A stretch of DNA of 64,000 nt. It comes from JAIBJN01 sp963838795 (GTDB lineage: Bacteria; Actinomycetota; Thermoleophilia; Gaiellales; Gaiellaceae). Below the pieces are notes generated by a model that worked only from the letters and a program-made list of their open reading frames with translations, was not told where the DNA came from and did no database searches. Below, in pieces: positions 50,127 through 59,204 of this stretch. The stretch covers positions 248,001-312,000 of the forward strand of contig CAWISL010000011.1 in assembly GCA_963838795.1 (NCBI GenBank). The letters are read 5' to 3'. Both the position numbers and the translations under genes were made by a program. Each line of letters begins with the position of its first letter. Position 1 is the stretch's first letter.

Positions 50127-52717
50127 CTGTCCCCCGGTTCAAGAATGTCGGGAGCTCTCAGGGCAGCCTGGAGTCTCGTGTGGACGCCGAGCTTCTCGAA
50201 GATATGTCGCACATGAACCTTCGCAGTACTTGGGGAGATGAACAGACGCCTCGCTATCTCAGTGTTCGTCAGGCCCTGGGAAAGAAGGCTGAGCACTTCT
50301 CGCTCTCGGCTGGTCAGGCCGCCGGAAGGGTAATCCGCTGCCTCGATCCGGACGTCGATTCCCACCGCCCGTGCGAGTTCGTGATCTCGGCTGCTTGCAA
50401 GAAGCCCAGCAAGGATGCGAGCCGCCTCGGGCTCCGCGGATGCCGCTTGTATCAGTCCCGGATAAACCCTATAAGCGAAGACGAGCCCATCGAGGTAGCA
50501 CGCCCGGCTGCACCCAATCACAATCTCTGCAGCTCTCGTCGGGAACCCTTCCGAGTCTCCGTCGACATCCTCCGCTATGGCACACCCCAGATCTGCGAGG
50601 TGGAGCATCTCGATACTCGAACCGTTGCGGCGCGCTCGCTCCGCTGTCTGACGCGCAAGCTCGCCGTTACCACTCGCAGCTAGGAGAATCGAATGCGCGG
50701 CCAGATGGCTTCCGAGTACTCTGGGCGGTGCCTCAACCCCGGCAAGATCCTCATGGGTAGCAAGAGCGTCCGCAAGACGACCCTGGTAGGCGCAAAGCCG
50801 CGCTCTAAGGGTCACGCTCTCGACGAGGTAAAAGGGATCTTCTCGTGAGATCGACGTTCGCCCGAACCCAACAAGGCTTCGCTGGGCCTGACTGAAGGCT
50901 CGCAGACCAAGTTCGGCGGCTGCTCGATGTAGGAGTGACGCACCTAGACCGAGGTCAAACCGAAGCTCGCGGCACATGTGGACCGCCCTTTCTGCGAGAT
51001 CCCGACTTAGCGTGTAGTTAGCCTCGAATTGCGCGGCACCGGATGCCATTGCGAGAAAGCTCGTCGAGGCTAGGGGGTCCCGAGAAAACTCAAGCGAATC
51101 AAGCAGGACAGCGAATCGATTCCACTCAGTGGCGACCGATGGGGTTTGCTCAGCCGTGCCATACCGGCCGACCGCGAGTCGGAGGCGGACGTCGAGATCG
51201 TCCGAGTACCGCTCCTCCAACTCGTCGAGGTAGCCCGGCATCCGCTTTGGATCTATCTCGGTGATCGCCAGAAGCTGCCCCCAGAGAGCTTCCTTGAGAT
51301 CCTCGTCGCTCTTCGCGGCGCCCCGCGCTCGCTCGAAGCTCTCGAACGCTGCGTCTTCCTGAGACGTGAAGTGAAGGGCCCGGCCCGCCGCATTGCACGC
51401 CCACGAATAGTCCTGGTGGTCTTCCGTAAGCCGTCCGACCGTGTCGCGGGCGAGAGCTGCTGCAGCGGACATCTCGCCCTTGCGGATGAGGAGCTCCGCG
51501 CGAGCAAGGGCTGCTCCGGGCATCGTCACCCCGGCGGCTCCACATGCGCCGAGCCACTTCTCCACCGTCTCACCCTGGCCGCGCGCGAGGAGGCTCCGTG
51601 CCGCGCAGCCGACGATCACGGCGGCTTCGTCTTGGTGACCTCCTGCCAGCGAGAGCTCGAACGCCTCCTCCCAGCGGGCGTGGTCTCTTGCGTCGTCCAC
51701 GATCTTGCGTCTCAGAGAGGCCAGCCCTTCAGGGTCGTCCTCCTCGAAGCGTCGACGGAGGAACTCGTGAATCAGGGGATGAAAGATGAGCTCGCCGCCC
51801 GGAATCTCGTGTAGCAGATCCTCGTCGCGCAGCTTGAGAAGCAAGGGCTCGGGATCCTCCAACCCGAGCACCTCCTCGGCCAGGCGGACGGTGATCGCCG
51901 AAGGAACGGCGGCCGTCAACATCAGTCGCTGCACCTCGGGCTGCTCCGCCCGGAGGACCTCCTCGGCGAAGTAGCGATAGAGGGACTCGGAAGCACGCTC
52001 CGCGGGGAAGGCGACCTCCGCCGAGAGGGCAGCGAGTCCGATCACGGCGGGCCAACCCGCGGCTTGGCGAACGAGCGCGCGCACCGCGTCGGTCGAGCGC
52101 CCTGCAAGCACGCGCTCCGCCTCCTCGTCGGTCATCGCGAGCTGGTCGCGGACGATCTCGAAGGCCTCCCCGTAGAGAAAGCGGCGGGCCGTGGCCCAGC
52201 CCGGGCGGCGGCGTGTCGTGACGAGCACGCGGATCGGCGCAAGGGTCAGCAACCAGTCGAGAAAGTCCTCGACCGGCGCCGACTCGGCCAGGAGGTGGTA
52301 GTCGTCGAGGACGACGATGCCTCCGGCCGGCCAGGCCTCGAGGTCCTCGGCCAGGAGCTCGGCGAGCGGGCGCGCGAGCCGTTCCGTGGCGTCCCCGACT
52401 CGCAGCCGCTGCCGCACTCGCTCGCCGGCGCCCGGGACCAGCGAAGCAACCGCCTCTGCAAGTCCGGCGGAGAAGGCCCCCACGTCTGCAGAGGCCGGCG
52501 TCGCTCGGTACCACCCGGTGTCCTGACGACCCTGGAGCCACTCGCGGGCGAGCGTCGTCTTCCCGTATCCGGCCGGAGCCGTCAGCATGATCGACTGCGC
52601 GGTCGCTTCGTCGAGAAGCGCGGTTAGCCGCGGCCGACGTGCGTGGCGCCGGAAGAGCGGAGGTAGTTCGGTGTCCCGCGCGTTCCCCACGGCCGAGCTC
52701 CCGTGTCGAGGGGGCAC
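50123..52717 (-). CDS. MalT-like LuxR-family transcriptional regulator
   Basis: A large STAND-type regulator of 864 residues. Walker A TAPAGYGKTT at 46-55, Walker B in GGIVVLDDYHLL, then a winged-helix/sensor part, a long alpha-helical TPR-like region (about 350-790) for inducer sensing, and a C-terminal LuxR helix-turn-helix (TSREREVLSLLSQGLTNTEIARRLFISPSTAKVHVRHIFEKLG). Probably binds ATP and an unknown inducer. GTG 52715-52717. It converges on the HD-GYP gene with overlapping stops. Confidence 0.9.
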   Translation of the reverse strand: MPPRHGSSAVGNARDTELPPLFRRHARRPRLTALLDEATAQSIMLTAPAGYGKTTLAREWLQGRQDTGWYRATPASADVGAFSAGLAEAVASLVPGAGERVRQRLRVGDATERLARPLAELLAEDLEAWPAGGIVVLDDYHLLAESAPVEDFLDWLLTLAPIRVLVTTRRRPGWATARRFLYGEAFEIVRDQLAMTDEEAERVLAGRSTDAVRALVRQAAGWPAVIGLAALSAEVAFPAERASESLYRYFAEEVLRAEQPEVQRLMLTAAVPSAITVRLAEEVLGLEDPEPLLLKLRDEDLLHEIPGGELIFHPLIHEFLRRRFEEDDPEGLASLRRKIVDDARDHARWEEAFELSLAGGHQDEAAVIVGCAARSLLARGQGETVEKWLGACGAAGVTMPGAALARAELLIRKGEMSAAAALARDTVGRLTEDHQDYSWACNAAGRALHFTSQEDAAFESFERARGAAKSDEDLKEALWGQLLAITEIDPKRMPGYLDELEERYSDDLDVRLRLAVGRYGTAEQTPSVATEWNRFAVLLDSLEFSRDPLASTSFLAMASGAAQFEANYTLSRDLAERAVHMCRELRFDLGLGASLLHRAAAELGLRAFSQAQRSLVGFGRTSISREDPFYLVESVTLRARLCAYQGRLADALATHEDLAGVEAPPRVLGSHLAAHSILLAASGNGELARQTAERARRNGSSIEMLHLADLGCAIAEDVDGDSEGFPTRAAEIVIGCSRACYLDGLVFAYRVYPGLIQAASAEPEAARILAGLLASSRDHELARAVGIDVRIEAADYPSGGLTSREREVLSLLSQGLTNTEIARRLFISPSTAKVHVRHIFEKLGVHTRLQAALRAPDILEPGDS

Positions 52718-52765
52718 GAGCCTACCGCGTGCCCTTCCCGGTGGCTAGAGCCCATTGGAGACGAG

Positions 52766-52798
52766 CCCGCGCCCGCGGCATGCGGCCACGGGCGCGGG
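52766..52798 (-). terminator. Strong GC-rich hairpin between two regulator genes
   Basis: Perfect arms CCCGCGCCCG (52766-52775) and CGGGCGCGGG (52789-52798) with a 13-base loop. It lies downstream of the small LuxR gene and upstream of the MalT-like gene on the minus strand. There is no U-tract, so it may be a Rho-aided terminator. Confidence 0.5.
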
Positions 52799-52820
52799 GG
52801 CCGTCATCCCCTCGAGTCGG

Positions 52821-53093
52821 TCAGCGCAGCCTGCGGGAGTCGTCGCGCACGCCGAGCACCGTCTCGAGGCTTTCGAGGGGGTCTTCCCCCGTCGCTTCGC
52901 GGTAGGCGGCGGGGATCTGCCGCCGGCGGCTGACGCCGAGCTTCGTCCTCAGGACGTCCGAGTGTGCCTTCGCCGTGCGGGGCGAGACGCCGAGCCGCTC
53001 TGCGATCTCGACGTTGGAGCACCCCGAGGCGATCAGGCGGACGACCTGGCGCTGCCGCTCTGTGAACCGCATTCCGCCGTAGACGCTGAGCAT
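52821..53093 (-). CDS. One-domain LuxR-type DNA-binding protein
   Basis: 90 residues, almost entirely a GerE helix-turn-helix (FTERQRQVVRLIASGCSNVEIAERLGVSPRTAKAHSDVLRTKLG), with a short charged tail. No sensory domain. The second such mini-regulator in this 5-kb island, upstream of the MalT-like gene. Its partner signal is unknown. Confidence 0.8.
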   Translation of the reverse strand: MLSVYGGMRFTERQRQVVRLIASGCSNVEIAERLGVSPRTAKAHSDVLRTKLGVSRRRQIPAAYREATGEDPLESLETVLGVRDDSRRLR

Positions 53094-53154
53094 GGCGGCG
53101 ATCTTGGCAGCGACCCGCCCGTGCGGCTATTGGCTCAACGGGCGATCTTGCCGG

Positions 53155-54185
53155 CTACCTCCTAGGGCGTACGAAAGCCGCCGCGTGCCCGCGTGCGTTG
53201 ACGGCGTCGGCCTCCTCCGGCTCCAGGGCCCCGATCCGCAGCAGGAGCGCGAGCTCGTCGCGGAGGTGGGTCTGCATCATCTCGGGCCCGTCCGTGGCGA
53301 TCGTGAACGCGACGCCTCGGTCCGAGAACGCCCGAATGGTCTCCTTGAGCTCGTCCTCGTCCGCCAGCGCGCCCGTGAGGAGGTTCGAGCTGGGGCAGAT
53401 CTCGAGCACGATCTCCGGTCTCGCGCAGGGCGCGCATCGTCTCCTCGTCCTTGGCAGCGAGGATGCCGTGGCCGATGCGGTCGGGGCGGAGGTGCTCGAC
53501 GACCTCGCCGATCTCCTCGATGCCGTGCCGGCCGCCCTCCTCGCCGACGTGGATCGTGACGCCCGAGCCCACCGGCCCGCGCGTCCTCGACGAGCGGCGC
53601 CAGGTCGCGGTAGGGATAGCGGCCGCCGTCGGGCCGGGGGCCGGCGATGTCGACGCCCACGACGCCGCGGTCCGAGTAGCGGATCGCCTTCTCGACGATG
53701 ACCCCGTTCTGCTCGGCCGTGAACGTCCGGTCCATCATCAGGATCAGGCCCGCGCGCACGTTGGGGTACTCGAGCCGGGCGCGGTCGAGGCCGCGCGACG
53801 CGGCCATGATGATGTGGTCGAGGTCGCGCTCGCCGCCGCGGTTCCGCTTCATCGGGTTGAAGCGGAGCTCGAGCGTCGTGATGTTCTGGGTGCGATAGGC
53901 GCCGCCGATCGCGCCGTGCACGGAGCGCTCGACGGCCAGCGGGCTCGACTGGATCAGCTCCGTCCACTTGTAGATGGCGTCCAGCTCGGGGAGGCCCTTC
54001 ACGCCCCGGGGGTCGACGGTGACGAGCTCGACGAAGTCCCAGTAGTCCTTCACCGGCAGGGCGATGCCCTGCTCGTGGGCGAGCGTCCACATGACCGCGG
54101 GGTCGACCGATCCGCCGAGGTGCGTGTGCAGCTCGGCCAGGCCCACGCGGCGCAGCTCGTCCACGAGGGCGAGGCTCTCGGGCAC
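53155..54185 (-). CDS. add: Adenosine deaminase, with two apparent frameshifts
   Basis: A purine-salvage metallo-amidohydrolase. Conserved elements are distributed over three frames: HTHLGGS (metal His20/His22) and RFNPMKRNRGGERDLDHII in the first; GVTIHVGEEGG (His/Glu) and DRIGHG in the second; EICPSSNLL and ATDGPEMM (catalytic Asp) in the third. Breaks are near 53,560-53,575 and 53,415-53,430. Joined, the protein is ~343 residues, the normal length, with every active-site block present. Recent mutation or assembly error is likelier than long decay. Sits 3 bases after the aminotransferase-gene stop. Confidence 0.8.
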
Positions 54186-54188
54186 CGG

Positions 54189-55388
54189 CTAGTACCGCTC
54201 CGCCGCGGCTGTGGCGAGCGTTCCACCCGCCAGCCGGTCGGGGATCGTCTCGATCCGGTCCACCGGCTCGGCGCTGAAGACGAAGCGGACGTGTCGATCC
54301 GCAACCGGACCGCCCCAGCCGACCATGGCCGTGGCCGCGATCGCGCTCTCCTCAAGCAGGAGCCGCGAAGCGGTCGGGGCGTCGAGGCCGAGCTCGGCGA
54401 CGTCGAGGAGGAGCGACCAGCCGCCGCCCGGCCTGACGAAGGGCCAGCCGGAGAGCCCCTCGAGGATCGCGTCGCGCCGGCGCTCGAGCTCCGCGACGCA
54501 CTCCGCCACGTGCTCCTGCTGGCCCCGTAGCACCGCCGCCGCGGCCGCGCGGGCGATCCCGACCGGCGTCGTCGTGTTGTAGACGTGCGCCCAGCCGGCG
54601 TCCTCGACCGTCGCGGCGGGCCCGGCGACCCAGCCCACGCGCCACCCGATCATCCTGTGCTCCTTCGAGAGGGAGCCGGCGACGACGGTTCGCTCGGCCA
54701 TGCCGTCGAAGTGGAGCGGATGGTGGAGCGGCCGCCCGTCGTAGAGGATCCGTTCCATCGCGGCGTCGTAGACGAGGAAGAGGTCTCGCTCCCGGCAGAG
54801 ATCGCAGACGAGCTGCCAGTCGGCCTCGTCGAACGTGCCTCCCGACGGCATCGAGGGGCTCATGAGCAGCAGGGACGTGGTTCGATCGCCCACGGCGGCG
54901 GCGAGCGCGTCCCGGTCGAGCCTCCACTCGCCCTCGGTCACCCTGAACGGCACGGCTCTCGGCGTCCCGCCGGCGAGGTGGACGCGGTTGACGAGGCCGG
55001 CGTAGGTCGGATCGGTGACGATCACCTCGTCGCCGGGGTCGACCGTCACCAGAAGCGTGTCGAGGATGCCTTCGAGGCCTCCGCAGGTGATCACGATCTC
55101 GCGCTCCGGGTCGTAGGGGTGGCCCGTGCGAGCGGCGAGGAAGGCGGCGATCGCCTCGCGCAGCTGCATGTCGCCGGTGAACGGGAGCCAGCTGTTCGCC
55201 TCCGGCGTCTCGAGGCTCCTGGCCGTGACGCCGACCGCCTCCGGCGGCAGCGGCAAGTCGGTGTCGAGGTTCTCCATGCGCAGAACCGGCCATTTGGAGC
55301 TTGCGCGCGCCGGCTGCTCGACCGCCGCGGCGACCCGGTCGATCCCAAATCCGCGGATCGGCTCGAGTCGCTGCGCCCTCTTGATCAC
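54189..55388 (-). CDS. Class I/II PLP-dependent aminotransferase
   Basis: A fold-type I aminotransferase of 399 residues. PLP-lysine in SLSKEHRMIGWRVGW, DxAY-like block VYDAAMERI, the phosphate-contact stretch CGGLEGILDTLL, and a C-terminal Arg (DRHVRFVFS). The N-substrate loop PEANSWLPFTGDMQLREAIAAFL is typical of the aspartate-aminotransferase-like family. The amino donor is unknown. It may be transcribed with the adenosine deaminase gene. Confidence 0.87.
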   Translation of the reverse strand: MIKRAQRLEPIRGFGIDRVAAAVEQPARASSKWPVLRMENLDTDLPLPPEAVGVTARSLETPEANSWLPFTGDMQLREAIAAFLAARTGHPYDPEREIVITCGGLEGILDTLLVTVDPGDEVIVTDPTYAGLVNRVHLAGGTPRAVPFRVTEGEWRLDRDALAAAVGDRTTSLLLMSPSMPSGGTFDEADWQLVCDLCRERDLFLVYDAAMERILYDGRPLHHPLHFDGMAERTVVAGSLSKEHRMIGWRVGWVAGPAATVEDAGWAHVYNTTTPVGIARAAAAAVLRGQQEHVAECVAELERRRDAILEGLSGWPFVRPGGGWSLLLDVAELGLDAPTASRLLLEESAIAATAMVGWGGPVADRHVRFVFSAEPVDRIETIPDRLAGGTLATAAAERY

Positions 55389-55447
55389 GGGACGAGTCTA
55401 GACACTCGGCCGAGTGTCCAATCGGGCCGTCCGGGTAGGGTTGCGGC

Positions 55448-56596
55448 GTGAAGATCGGGATCGTCGTCCCCTATTCCTGGTCGTTCTGGGGCGGAGTCCA
55501 GGAGCACGCCGACCATCAAGCGCGAGCGCTCCGCCGGCTCGGTCACGACGCCCGCATCGTCATGGGTCACGATCCCCCGGGGCGGCTCACCTGGCTCCTC
55601 CACCCGAAGCAGGGCCGCCACGCACGGCCGCCCGAGTACGTGATCCCGGTCGGGCGCTCGGTGATCGTCCCCGCCAACGCCTCGCTCCCCAACATCATCC
55701 TCAGCCCGCAGTCGATGCTCCGCATGCGGCGGATCTGGGAGCGCGAGCGCTTCGACGTCGTCCACGTGCACGAGCCGCTGGCGCCGGTCCTGTCCGCCTT
55801 CGCCCTCGCCTCGGCTCCGTGCCCGGTCGTCGCGACGTGCCATTCCGCCGGAGAGCGGCTCGGCTGGTACCCGCTCGGCGGTCTCTTCTGGGGCGCGCTC
55901 ACCCGGCGGATCGACTACCGGATCGCCGTGTCGGAGTCGGCCCGCCGCGCCGCTGAGCCCTACATCGGGAGGCCCTTCGACGTCATCCCGAACGGGATCG
56001 ACCTCCCGCCCGAGGCCGACCCAGGAGGGCGCGACGGGAACGTCGTCTTCATCGGCCGCAACGAGCCGCGCAAGGGCCTGCCCGTCCTCCTGCGCGCCTG
56101 GCCCGGGGTGCACGAGCGGACGGGCGCGCGCCTGCGCCTGATCGGCGCCGACCCCCTCTCCATCCGCTGGCTCGCCCGCCGGCAGGGGTTCCCACTCGAA
56201 GGCGTGGACCTGCTCGGTGGGGTGCACGACGAGGAGCTCACCGCCGAGCTCCAGGCCGCCAGCTTGCTCGTCGCGCCATCGCTCGGCGGCGAGAGCTTCG
56301 GCATGGTGCTCACACGGGCGTTTTCCTGCGCCACCCCGGTCGTCGCCTCTGACATCGAGGGGTACGCGCAGGTGGCCGACCACGACGAGACCGGCATCCT
56401 CGTCCCGCCCGGAGACCCCGTCGCCCTCGAGCGGGCTCTCGTCGAGCTGCTCGAGGACGAGGAGCGCCGGCGGGCGCTCGGCGCCGCCGCCAGGATCGCG
56501 GCGGAGCCGTACTCGTGGGATCGCATAGGCGCCCAGCTCCTCGCCGTCTACGAGCGACTCGCCGCTCCGGCAGAGGCGGTCAAGGCGGCGGCATGA
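55448..56596 (+). CDS. GT4 glycosyltransferase (PimA-like)
   Basis: A 382-residue GT-B enzyme with the retaining GT4 E-x7-E motif in APSLGGESFGMVLTRAFSCATPVVAS. N-terminal donor/acceptor loop VPYSWSFWGGVQEHADHQARALRRLGH is characteristic of the phosphatidylinositol mannosyltransferase PimA group. Likely transfers a sugar (mannose by family) from a nucleotide donor to a lipid in the inner membrane leaflet. Its stop overlaps the start of a multi-pass membrane protein, as often seen with lipid glycosylation. Confidence 0.87.
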   Translation: MKIGIVVPYSWSFWGGVQEHADHQARALRRLGHDARIVMGHDPPGRLTWLLHPKQGRHARPPEYVIPVGRSVIVPANASLPNIILSPQSMLRMRRIWERERFDVVHVHEPLAPVLSAFALASAPCPVVATCHSAGERLGWYPLGGLFWGALTRRIDYRIAVSESARRAAEPYIGRPFDVIPNGIDLPPEADPGGRDGNVVFIGRNEPRKGLPVLLRAWPGVHERTGARLRLIGADPLSIRWLARRQGFPLEGVDLLGGVHDEELTAELQAASLLVAPSLGGESFGMVLTRAFSCATPVVASDIEGYAQVADHDETGILVPPGDPVALERALVELLEDEERRRALGAAARIAAEPYSWDRIGAQLLAVYERLAAPAEAVKAAA

Positions 56597-57636
56597 AGGT
56601 CCTCGAGCGGGTGAGGCTGCCGCGGAGCCGCTCCGGCCGTCTCCTCCTCGTTCTCGTCCCGATGGCGGCCCTCGTCGGGCTCGCCGTGTGGCGCGGCCCG
56701 GATCCAGGCCCGGTCGAGCGGGCGTTCCGCGCCGTCGAGTGGGAGTGGGTTGCGGCAGCGGTCCTGATCAACCTCTTCTCCGTCGTCGTGCGGGCGTATG
56801 CGTGGAACATCGTGATCAAGCAGGCGATCCCGCCGCCGTGGCCCAGGCGCCGGACGGTCTTCTCGGCGTTCTGCATCGGCCTCCTCGGGAACGCGGCGCT
56901 GCCGGGCCGCGTCGGGGAGCTGGCGCGGGTCGCCGTGGTCACGCGGCATGTGCGCCGCCGACCGGGAACCTGGGCGACCATCGTCGGGACCGTCTTCGCA
57001 CACCGCCTGTTCGACGTGGTGGCCGCGGTCGTGCTCGTCCTCATCACGCTCTACGTCGCGCCGATCCCGGAGTGGGCCTCGCCCGTGCTCGCGGTGGCGC
57101 TAGGGGTCGGGCTCGGGCTCCTGCTCGCCGGCTTCCTCATGGCGCGGCGGCACCATCGCCCGCTCTCCGAAGAGGTCGGAGCCGTCAGGCGCATGCTGCA
57201 CATGGCGCGCCGCGGGCTCACCGTTCTGCGGCGTCCGGGCCCCGCGGTCGAGGCGCTCTGCTTCCAGCTCGTCGGCTGGGCGGCGCAGCTTGCCGCCGTC
57301 TACGTGACGCTCCTGGCGTTCGGGATCGACGGGTCGCTCGAAGCCGCGGCGCTCGTCCTCGTCGTGATGAACGTCGTGATGATCTTCCCCTTCTGGCCGG
57401 GGAACGTCGGCCTAGTGCAGGCAGCAGTCGCCGCCGCGCTGCTCCCGTACGGGGTCAGCTACGGGCACGGCGTCGTCTTCGGGATCGGGCTGCAGGCGAT
57501 CGAAGTGTCCGTCGGGGTCGGGCTCGGCTTCCTCTACCTGGCGCGGGAAGGCTTCACCTTCGCCATGCTCAAGCGCATGCCGGAGGTAACCGAGGTCGAC
57601 GTGGACGAGGACGAGCGGGTCGAGCGAATCGCCTAG
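56593..57636 (+). CDS. Multi-pass membrane protein of the LPG synthase/flippase-like (UPF0104) family
   Basis: 347 residues with about eight transmembrane helices and family blocks GLLGNAALPGRVGELARVAVVTRH and VVMNVVMIFPFWPGNVGLVQAAVAAAL. The lysylphosphatidylglycerol-synthase transmembrane family includes lipid flippases. The C-terminal acyl-tRNA transferase domain of MprF is absent. ATG 56593 overlaps the glycosyltransferase stop (ATGA), so it probably moves or presents the same lipid product (inferred). Confidence 0.85.
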   Translation: MKVLERVRLPRSRSGRLLLVLVPMAALVGLAVWRGPDPGPVERAFRAVEWEWVAAAVLINLFSVVVRAYAWNIVIKQAIPPPWPRRRTVFSAFCIGLLGNAALPGRVGELARVAVVTRHVRRRPGTWATIVGTVFAHRLFDVVAAVVLVLITLYVAPIPEWASPVLAVALGVGLGLLLAGFLMARRHHRPLSEEVGAVRRMLHMARRGLTVLRRPGPAVEALCFQLVGWAAQLAAVYVTLLAFGIDGSLEAAALVLVVMNVVMIFPFWPGNVGLVQAAVAAALLPYGVSYGHGVVFGIGLQAIEVSVGVGLGFLYLAREGFTFAMLKRMPEVTEVDVDEDERVERIA

Positions 57637-57881
57637 GGCGTTCGCCCTTCGTCTTTCATCACCTGATCGCGAACATCGTCGAGCCGCTGCTCCGCCTGCC
57701 CGGTCTCGGAGAGGTCGTCGTCGCCCGAGACGCGCGACTTGGCGTCGTCGAACGTGTCCTCTGCCTTTTCTCCGACGTCCGACGCGGCGTCCTTCGTCTT
57801 CTCGCCCGCGTCCTTCGCCATATCTCCTGCGTCCTGCGCGGCGTCCTTGCCGCGGCCTAGCAGCCTGTCGAGGAATCCCAT
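57633..57881 (-). CDS. LEA-like hydrophilic stress protein
   Basis: An 82-residue, charged, Ala/Lys/Asp/Glu-rich protein with 11-residue-like repeats (DAGDMAKDAGEKTKDAASDVGEKAED), a pattern of group 3 LEA or CsbD-type desiccation proteins. The N-terminal MGFLDRLLGRG is a short amphipathic helix, maybe membrane-associating. ATG 57879-57881 with AAGGAGG upstream fixes the start. Overlaps the end of the convergent membrane gene. Confidence 0.75.
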   Translation of the reverse strand: MGFLDRLLGRGKDAAQDAGDMAKDAGEKTKDAASDVGEKAEDTFDDAKSRVSGDDDLSETGQAEQRLDDVRDQVMKDEGRTP

Positions 57882-57919
57882 GCCAACCTCCTTGGTAGGC
57901 GCCAGCATAGACGGCCTGG

Positions 57920-58738
57920 TCAGGCGCTGGAGCGGTGCAGAAAGTCGAGCACGACGCGATTGAACTCCTCGGGGAGCTCGATGGCCGGCAGGTGCGCGGT
58001 CTCCAGCGTGACCCGCTCCGCATTCGGGACCCCTTCGGCGACGAAGGCGGCGATGGCCAGGAAGTCGGGCTGGTCGTGTGCGCAGGCGAGGACGAGCGTG
58101 GGCGCGGCGATCTCGTGGAGGCGAGTCGCGGCGGGAGGCTCGGCCCAGGCCACCGGGCCGGGATGGGGCGCCCGCTCGTAGGCGGGGACGATGATCTCGA
58201 AGGACCCGCGCTGCATCTCCGCGACACGCTCGCGCTCGTGCGCGGAGACCGGGGCGAGCTCCCGTCCGCGCCCGTCCAGCCAGGTCCGGAGGTTGAGGGA
58301 GACCGCCTCGTCGATCTTGCCGGCGTCGAGGAGCGCGTCCTCCTCCTCGTCGAAGGCGTCGAGCTCCGAGGAGACCGTATAGCCGGTCAGGGCCGGAGCG
58401 ACGAGGACGAGCGCCTGCGTCCGCTCGGGATGGGTCAGGGCGAAGTCGAGCGTGACGCGGCCGCCGAACGAGTTGCCGACGAGCGCAACTCGTTCGAGGC
58501 CCAGGTGATCCAGGAGAGCCCGGACGTCCTCGACGTGCGAGAACGGGCCGCCCGGGAGCGGCGACTCGCCAAAGCCCCGCAGGTCCGGGCGAACGACGCG
58601 GTGACGCTCGCCGAAGGCCTCCACCTGGCCGTCCCAGAGCCGGCGGTCGCCCACGCCGGCATGGAGGAGAACGACCGGGGGCCCGTCGCCGAGCGCGTCG
58701 TAGGCGATCTCGGTGCCGTTGACCTCGGCCGTGCTCAG
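57920..58738 (-). CDS. Alpha/beta hydrolase, probably starting at CTG
   Basis: A 272-residue hydrolase with nucleophile elbow GNSFGG (ALVGNSFGGRVTLDFAL), catalytic Asp near AHDQPD and His in ETAHLPAIE. The N-terminal strand and oxyanion block (EVNGTEIAYDALGDGPPVVLLHAG) is in frame but precedes the first standard start (GTG 58654). Going upstream, the only plausible codon is CTG 58736-58738, which overlaps the stop of the cNMP-binding gene as CTGA, mirroring the GTGA/ATGA overlaps used throughout this DNA. The substrate is unknown. Confidence 0.8.
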   Translation of the reverse strand: MSTAEVNGTEIAYDALGDGPPVVLLHAGVGDRRLWDGQVEAFGERHRVVRPDLRGFGESPLPGGPFSHVEDVRALLDHLGLERVALVGNSFGGRVTLDFALTHPERTQALVLVAPALTGYTVSSELDAFDEEEDALLDAGKIDEAVSLNLRTWLDGRGRELAPVSAHERERVAEMQRGSFEIIVPAYERAPHPGPVAWAEPPAATRLHEIAAPTLVLACAHDQPDFLAIAAFVAEGVPNAERVTLETAHLPAIELPEEFNRVVLDFLHRSSA

Positions 58739-59148
58739 TCGGACGCCTGCTGCGTCTCGCGAAGGCGCCGCGCGAGGGTCTGGAGGAGCGCCCAGGCCAC
58801 CTGCGGGTGCTCCTCGACGAACGGGCGGAACTCCCAGGGTGTCAGCCCGTAGCAGAGGAGATCGGTCGCGGCCACGATCGAAGCCGAGCGGACGCCGTCG
58901 TCGATCAGGGCGATCTCGCCGAAGTGGTCGCCGCGGCCGAGCGTCGCACGGTGCTCGCCGCCGACCAGGACCTCGGCGTTGCCTTCCCCGATCACGAAGA
59001 AGCCGGCTCCGGTCGCGCCCTCGGTCGTGACCTCGGTGCCCTCGGGGAAGCGCCGTTCGTGCATCTGCCGCGCGAGCTGCTCGAGGTTGCGCTCTTCGAG
59101 CCCCGCGAACAGAGGCACGTTGCGGATGGCGTCAACGGGGGCGCTCAT
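58735..59148 (-). CDS. Cyclic-nucleotide-binding domain protein without DNA-binding domain
   Basis: 137 residues consisting of one cNMP-binding fold: FFVIGEGNAEVLVGGEHRATLGRGDHFGEIALIDDGVRSASIVA, with the phosphate-binding cassette FGEIALI...RSA. The CRP helix-turn-helix is missing, so it is not a classical regulator. ATG 59146-59148 or 59158-59160 may be the start. It is coupled to the hydrolase by the CTGA overlap. Confidence 0.85.
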   Translation of the reverse strand: MSAPVDAIRNVPLFAGLEERNLEQLARQMHERRFPEGTEVTTEGATGAGFFVIGEGNAEVLVGGEHRATLGRGDHFGEIALIDDGVRSASIVAATDLLCYGLTPWEFRPFVEEHPQVAWALLQTLARRLRETQQASD

Positions 59149-59204
59149 CGCGGCGATCATAGTCGCAGGGCAGGTTCGGGGGACGTCGCGGCGAAGGGGA
59201 CGAC

